Assembly (NCBI GenBank): GCA_016292335.1
Contig: JAECRX010000106.1
Span: 1-5,990 of the forward strand
DNA length: 5,990 nt
Direction: 5' to 3'
Source of the DNA: Candidatus Sifarchaeum subterraneum
Lineage (GTDB): Archaea > Asgardarchaeota > Sifarchaeia > Sifarchaeales > Sifarchaeaceae
Position numbers and translations under genes: made by a program. Under the pieces are notes generated by a model. That model worked only from the letters and a program-made list of their open reading frames with translations. It was not told the DNA's origin and did no database searches. Of the stretch, positions 5,495 to 5,990 are shown in pieces (positions within the stretch are counted from its first letter, which is position 1; each line of letters opens with the position of its first letter).

Positions 5495-5537
5495 GGTAAT
5501 TCACTTGATTAAAAACTAAAGAAACCACCACACTACC
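5480..5537. repeat. Long imperfect palindrome between two tnpB-related segments
   Basis: GGTAGTGTAGTGGTT (5480-5494) pairs with AACCACCACACTACC (5523-5537) in 14 of 15 positions around a 28-nt loop. The loop contains TTGAT (5505-5509), the target pentanucleotide known for ISDra2. IS200/IS605 ends carry subterminal hairpins recognised as single strands by the TnpA transposase, so this may be such an end; a terminator is the other option. Confidence 0.65.
5494..5511 (+). repeat. 18-bp direct repeat, first copy
   Basis: TGGTAATTCACTTGATTA is identical to 5578-5595, 84 bp downstream. Similarity extends left: both copies are preceded by TAGTGG, with an extra TTGG in this copy. Here the sequence lies in the palindrome loop and ends in an in-frame TAA. 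Confidence 0.85.
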
Positions 5538-5541
5538 AAAA

Positions 5542-5550
5542 AATATATGT
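5542..5550 (+). promoter_or_regulatory. TATA-like promoter of tnpB
   Basis: AATATATGT lies about 25-30 nt upstream of a predicted start near 5572. This would give an almost leaderless transcript beginning just before the GTG (5577) and TTG (5589) start candidates, consistent with the absence of a clear ribosome binding site. Confidence 0.4.
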
Positions 5551-5577
5551 ATGTTCTGTGTTTAAGTAGATGAATAG

Positions 5578-5595
5578 TGGTAATTCACTTGATTA
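5578..5595 (+). repeat. 18-bp direct repeat, second copy, covering the tnpB start
   Basis: TGGTAATTCACTTGATTA is identical to 5494-5511. In this copy TTGATTA supplies the likely TTG start codon and second codon of tnpB, so the first copy looks like a duplicated tnpB leader or element end. Confidence 0.85.
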
Positions 5596-5990
5596 CGAGG
5601 ACCTTCAAATTCAGACTGTATCCTACAAAAGAGCAAGAGAATATTTTCACTCAATGGCTTACTACATGTCGTATTCTGTACAATAATGCACTTGCCGAAC
5701 GAAAGAACGAATGGAAGAATAACAGAGTAGCTGTTACCTATAACGATCAAGCTGGACAACTGAGAGAATCTAAAAAGGCCAATCTCTTTTTGAGAGGGGT
5801 TCATTCACAAGTACTTCAAGATGTGCTGAGAAGGCTTGATAAGGGGTTCAAAAACTTTTTCAGGAGAGTCCAGAAGGGAGAAAAACCGGGTTATCCGCGA
5901 TTCAAAGGAAAGAACAGGTACGACTCCTTTACCTATCCTCAAAGCGGGTTCTCAATCGATTACGATGCTAAGAAACTCGTCCTCTCGAAA
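5589..5990 (+). CDS. tnpB: TnpB, IS200/IS605-family RNA-guided nuclease (5' part)
   Basis: The first 134 residues are visible and the frame is still open at the window edge. TnpB is a transposon-encoded, omega-RNA-guided DNA endonuclease related to Cas12. The N-terminal signature is clear: RTFKFRLYPTKEQE (4-17), CRILYNNALAERKNEW (27-42), LRGVHSQVLQDVLRRLDKGF (68-87), FFRRVQKGEKPGYPRFKG (90-107) and RYDSFTYPQSGF (110-121). The RuvC catalytic residues and zinc finger would lie beyond the window. The start is either TTG 5589, giving the usual short N-terminus (MITRTFKF), or GTG 5577 four codons earlier, just after a stop at 5571; no ATG is available. No tnpA lies next to it inside the window, as in IS1341-type elements. 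Base composition is less AT-rich than in the host genes, in keeping with mobile origin. Confidence 0.93.
   Translation, partial: MITRTFKFRLYPTKEQENIFTQWLTTCRILYNNALAERKNEWKNNRVAVTYNDQAGQLRESKKANLFLRGVHSQVLQDVLRRLDKGFKNFFRRVQKGEKPGYPRFKGKNRYDSFTYPQSGFSIDYDAKKLVLSK

Noticed and set aside
5213..5512. 99-residue plus-strand frame as an independent gene
   Set aside because: It has a TTG start with no ribosome binding site, a low-complexity front half, and a tail reading through a structured hairpin and palindrome. It fits better as a transposon right-end remnant than as a functional gene.
5562..5804. 80-residue minus-strand frame
   Set aside because: It is antisense to the clear N-terminal TnpB coding sequence.
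1..5990. CRISPR array, tRNA or rRNA genes
   Set aside because: No regularly spaced short repeats with unique spacers and no cloverleaf or rRNA core sequence were seen. The only periodic repeat (69 bp at the left edge) is protein-coding.

Overview
The window looks like AT-rich archaeal DNA. The evidence is TATA-box-like elements about 25 nt upstream of likely transcription starts, T-rich 3' ends, a GTGAT Shine-Dalgarno match before the ATPase, a NosD-type beta-helix protein with 23-residue coils, and a membrane-tethered winged-helix protein. A methanogen or an uncultivated (possibly Asgard) archaeon would fit, but the sequence alone does not fix the lineage. No rRNA, tRNA or CRISPR array is visible.

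Layout. Positions 1-164 (minus) are the start-less remnant of a parallel beta-helix protein running off the left edge. Positions 271-810 (minus) encode an unrecognised multi-pass membrane protein. A divergent promoter region of about 160 bp separates it from a plus-strand locus at 973-1564. That locus has an N-terminal membrane segment in one frame and a basic linker plus winged-helix DNA-binding domain in another frame; it reads best as one membrane-tethered regulator broken by a frameshift. A hairpin and T8 terminator follow it. Positions 1600-1990 look like a junction: a plus-strand promoter, leader and strong ribosome binding site lead only to tiny ORFs, and they face the C-terminally short protein encoded at 1719-1988 (minus).

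Positions 2273-5014 (minus) encode the one large intact gene, a P2-type cation-pumping P-type ATPase of about 913 residues with all catalytic motifs. A short acidic reading frame (5073-5195, minus) lies just upstream of it and looks cut off at its 5' side.

The right end (about 5255-5990) is IS200/IS605-type material. It holds a probable right-end fragment with an omega-RNA-like GAGA-capped hairpin, then a long imperfect palindrome, then an 18-bp direct repeat. The second repeat copy covers the start of a tnpB gene that runs off the right edge. No TnpA transposase is seen.

The genes do not form one pathway. The window is a mosaic of a housekeeping ion pump, a possible membrane-associated regulator and several truncated genes next to a transposon-associated RNA-guided nuclease. 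No new multi-gene system can be supported; the most informative features are the split membrane-tethered winged-helix gene and the layered tnpB end structure.
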